Assembly (NCBI GenBank): GCA_021810175.1
Contig: JAJZJJ010000278.1
Location: forward strand, 1-5,290
Direction: 5' to 3'
From: Acidobacteriota bacterium
GTDB taxonomy: Bacteria > Acidobacteriota > Terriglobia > Terriglobales > Acidobacteriaceae
DNA length: 5,290 bases
Below are positions 4,587 to 5,290 of the stretch, piece by piece. The stretch's first letter is position 1. Each line of letters begins with the position of its first letter. Both the position numbers and the translations under genes were made by a program. The notes beneath the pieces were generated by a model. That model worked only from the letters and a program-made list of their open reading frames with translations. It ran no database searches and was not told the origin of the DNA.

Positions 4587-5290
4587 TTGCGTCAGGTTCT
4601 GGTAGGTGTGCTGCTCATTCTGTTTGCCGTGGGCGCGCGTGCGCAGGCGCCGATGGCGGTGAGCGCGCAGAAGATGAGCGAGCATCTGCTGAAGCAGGTT
4701 CCGTTGGTATATCCGGCGCAAGCCAAGGCCGAAGGTGTAACCGGGACGGTGGTGCTGCTGATTGAAGTGAGCGCGGCGGGCAGAGTGGACCGCACCCGGG
4801 TACTGAGCGGACCGCCGATGCTGAGAGCCGCGGCGCGCCAGAATGTGGAGCAGTGGGTCTTTCGTCCTTTCACGAAAAATGGCCAGGCGGTGGAGGCGGC
4901 GGGGCTGGTGCAGGTGGTTTTCCAGCCGGACGCGGGGCCTACGCCGGTAGTAGAGTTTTTGACACGGGCGCGGGCGAAATACGCAACCGAGCCTGGCCTG
5001 GCGGCGGAGGGCTTCCACTGCCGGGTGGAGCCGGCGTGGAGGGAGTTCCCGCAGGTCGAGCGTGTGGCGTCGGATTCGCCGCTGGTGACGCGGCTGAAGC
5101 GGACACGGGTGAGGCTGGTGGTGGCGACGACAGGCGCGGCGATGACAGCGGTGAAAATCCCCAAGAAACCCAAGCTGAATCTACAAGAGTTGACTGCGGC
5201 CAACGAGCTGGTGACGATGACGCGGCAAATGCTGGATGGCTTTTTCATGACCTGGCTGCCGTTCGCGGTCAGAGGGCCGGGCGCGCCGCC
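4587..5290 (+). CDS. Secreted protein with a TonB C-terminal-type domain, 3' end beyond window
   Basis: The frame is open for 234 codons and runs off the right edge. It starts at TTG 4587, immediately after an in-frame TGA and behind AAGAGGG. Residues 1-19 form a signal peptide: Met-Arg, a hydrophobic core VLVGVLLILFAVG, then ARA before QAP. Residues about 40-113 look like a TonB C-terminal domain: YPAQAKAEGVTGTVVLLIEV (42-61), AGRVDRTRVLSG (64-75), an AAARQNVEQWVFRPF helix and strand (81-95), then GLVQVVF (106-112). In known TonB proteins this domain contacts outer-membrane receptors and passes on energy from ExbB/ExbD. Here there is no obvious uncleaved anchor or proline-rich spacer, so the protein is probably periplasmic. 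Residues about 114-234 match nothing I recognise; they include a single Cys145 and a basic patch near 189-195. It lies 105 bases after the cytochrome gene, beyond a terminator-like hairpin, so it may have its own promoter. The domain call is good; receptor energising is uncertain. Confidence 0.8.
   Translation, partial: MRQVLVGVLLILFAVGARAQAPMAVSAQKMSEHLLKQVPLVYPAQAKAEGVTGTVVLLIEVSAAGRVDRTRVLSGPPMLRAAARQNVEQWVFRPFTKNGQAVEAAGLVQVVFQPDAGPTPVVEFLTRARAKYATEPGLAAEGFHCRVEPAWREFPQVERVASDSPLVTRLKRTRVRLVVATTGAAMTAVKIPKKPKLNLQELTAANELVTMTRQMLDGFFMTWLPFAVRGPGAP

Noticed and set aside
3888..5018. Minus-strand open frame of 376 codons opposite the cytochrome c and TonB-domain genes
   Set aside because: The translation is extremely rich in Arg and His, with no domain-like pattern, and lies opposite two well-supported genes.

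Overview
The window comes from a GC-rich bacterium. It holds two divergent gene blocks separated by a 383-base intergenic region, and it looks like ordinary chromosomal sequence. I see no mobile elements, tRNA or rRNA genes, CRISPR arrays or signs of recent transfer. The style of the proteins (acidobacterial-looking FolC and PlsC, a one-haem membrane-anchored cytochrome c, and a secreted protein with a TonB C-terminal domain) suggests Acidobacteriota, perhaps Terriglobales/Acidobacteriaceae. That placement is recalled resemblance, not a search result.

Left block, minus strand, read from right to left: folC (3444 to 2110), a plsC-type 1-acylglycerol-3-phosphate acyltransferase (2113 to 1283), a class I glutamine amidotransferase-like / peptidase C26 hydrolase of the PuuD type (1257 to 511), and rsmG (514 to beyond the left edge). 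The junctions are a 4-base ATGA overlap, a 25-base gap with a good ribosome binding site, and a 4-base GTGA overlap, so this is almost certainly one translationally coupled operon. It combines folate synthesis and polyglutamylation, phospholipid synthesis, gamma-glutamyl hydrolysis and 16S rRNA methylation. rsmG starts with GTG and runs off the window, so an ATG-only gene search misses it.

Middle, 3445 to 3827: no convincing protein gene. It contains a near-ideal intrinsic terminator hairpin pointing left (3516 to 3536, followed on the minus strand by a T-rich run) just upstream of folC although no gene feeds into it. It also has a second inverted repeat at 3604 to 3642, a 15-base near-palindrome at 3721 to 3735, and short complementary segments in the leader of the cytochrome gene. 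This is the least explained part of the window.

Right block, plus strand: a membrane-anchored mono-haem cytochrome c (3828 to 4481), a GC-rich terminator-like hairpin (4497 to 4525), and a TTG-started secreted protein with a TonB C-terminal-type domain (4587 to beyond the right edge). No strongly novel system is visible. The best leads are the unexplained terminator before folC and the pairing of a folylpolyglutamate synthase with a gamma-glutamyl-hydrolase-superfamily enzyme in one operon.
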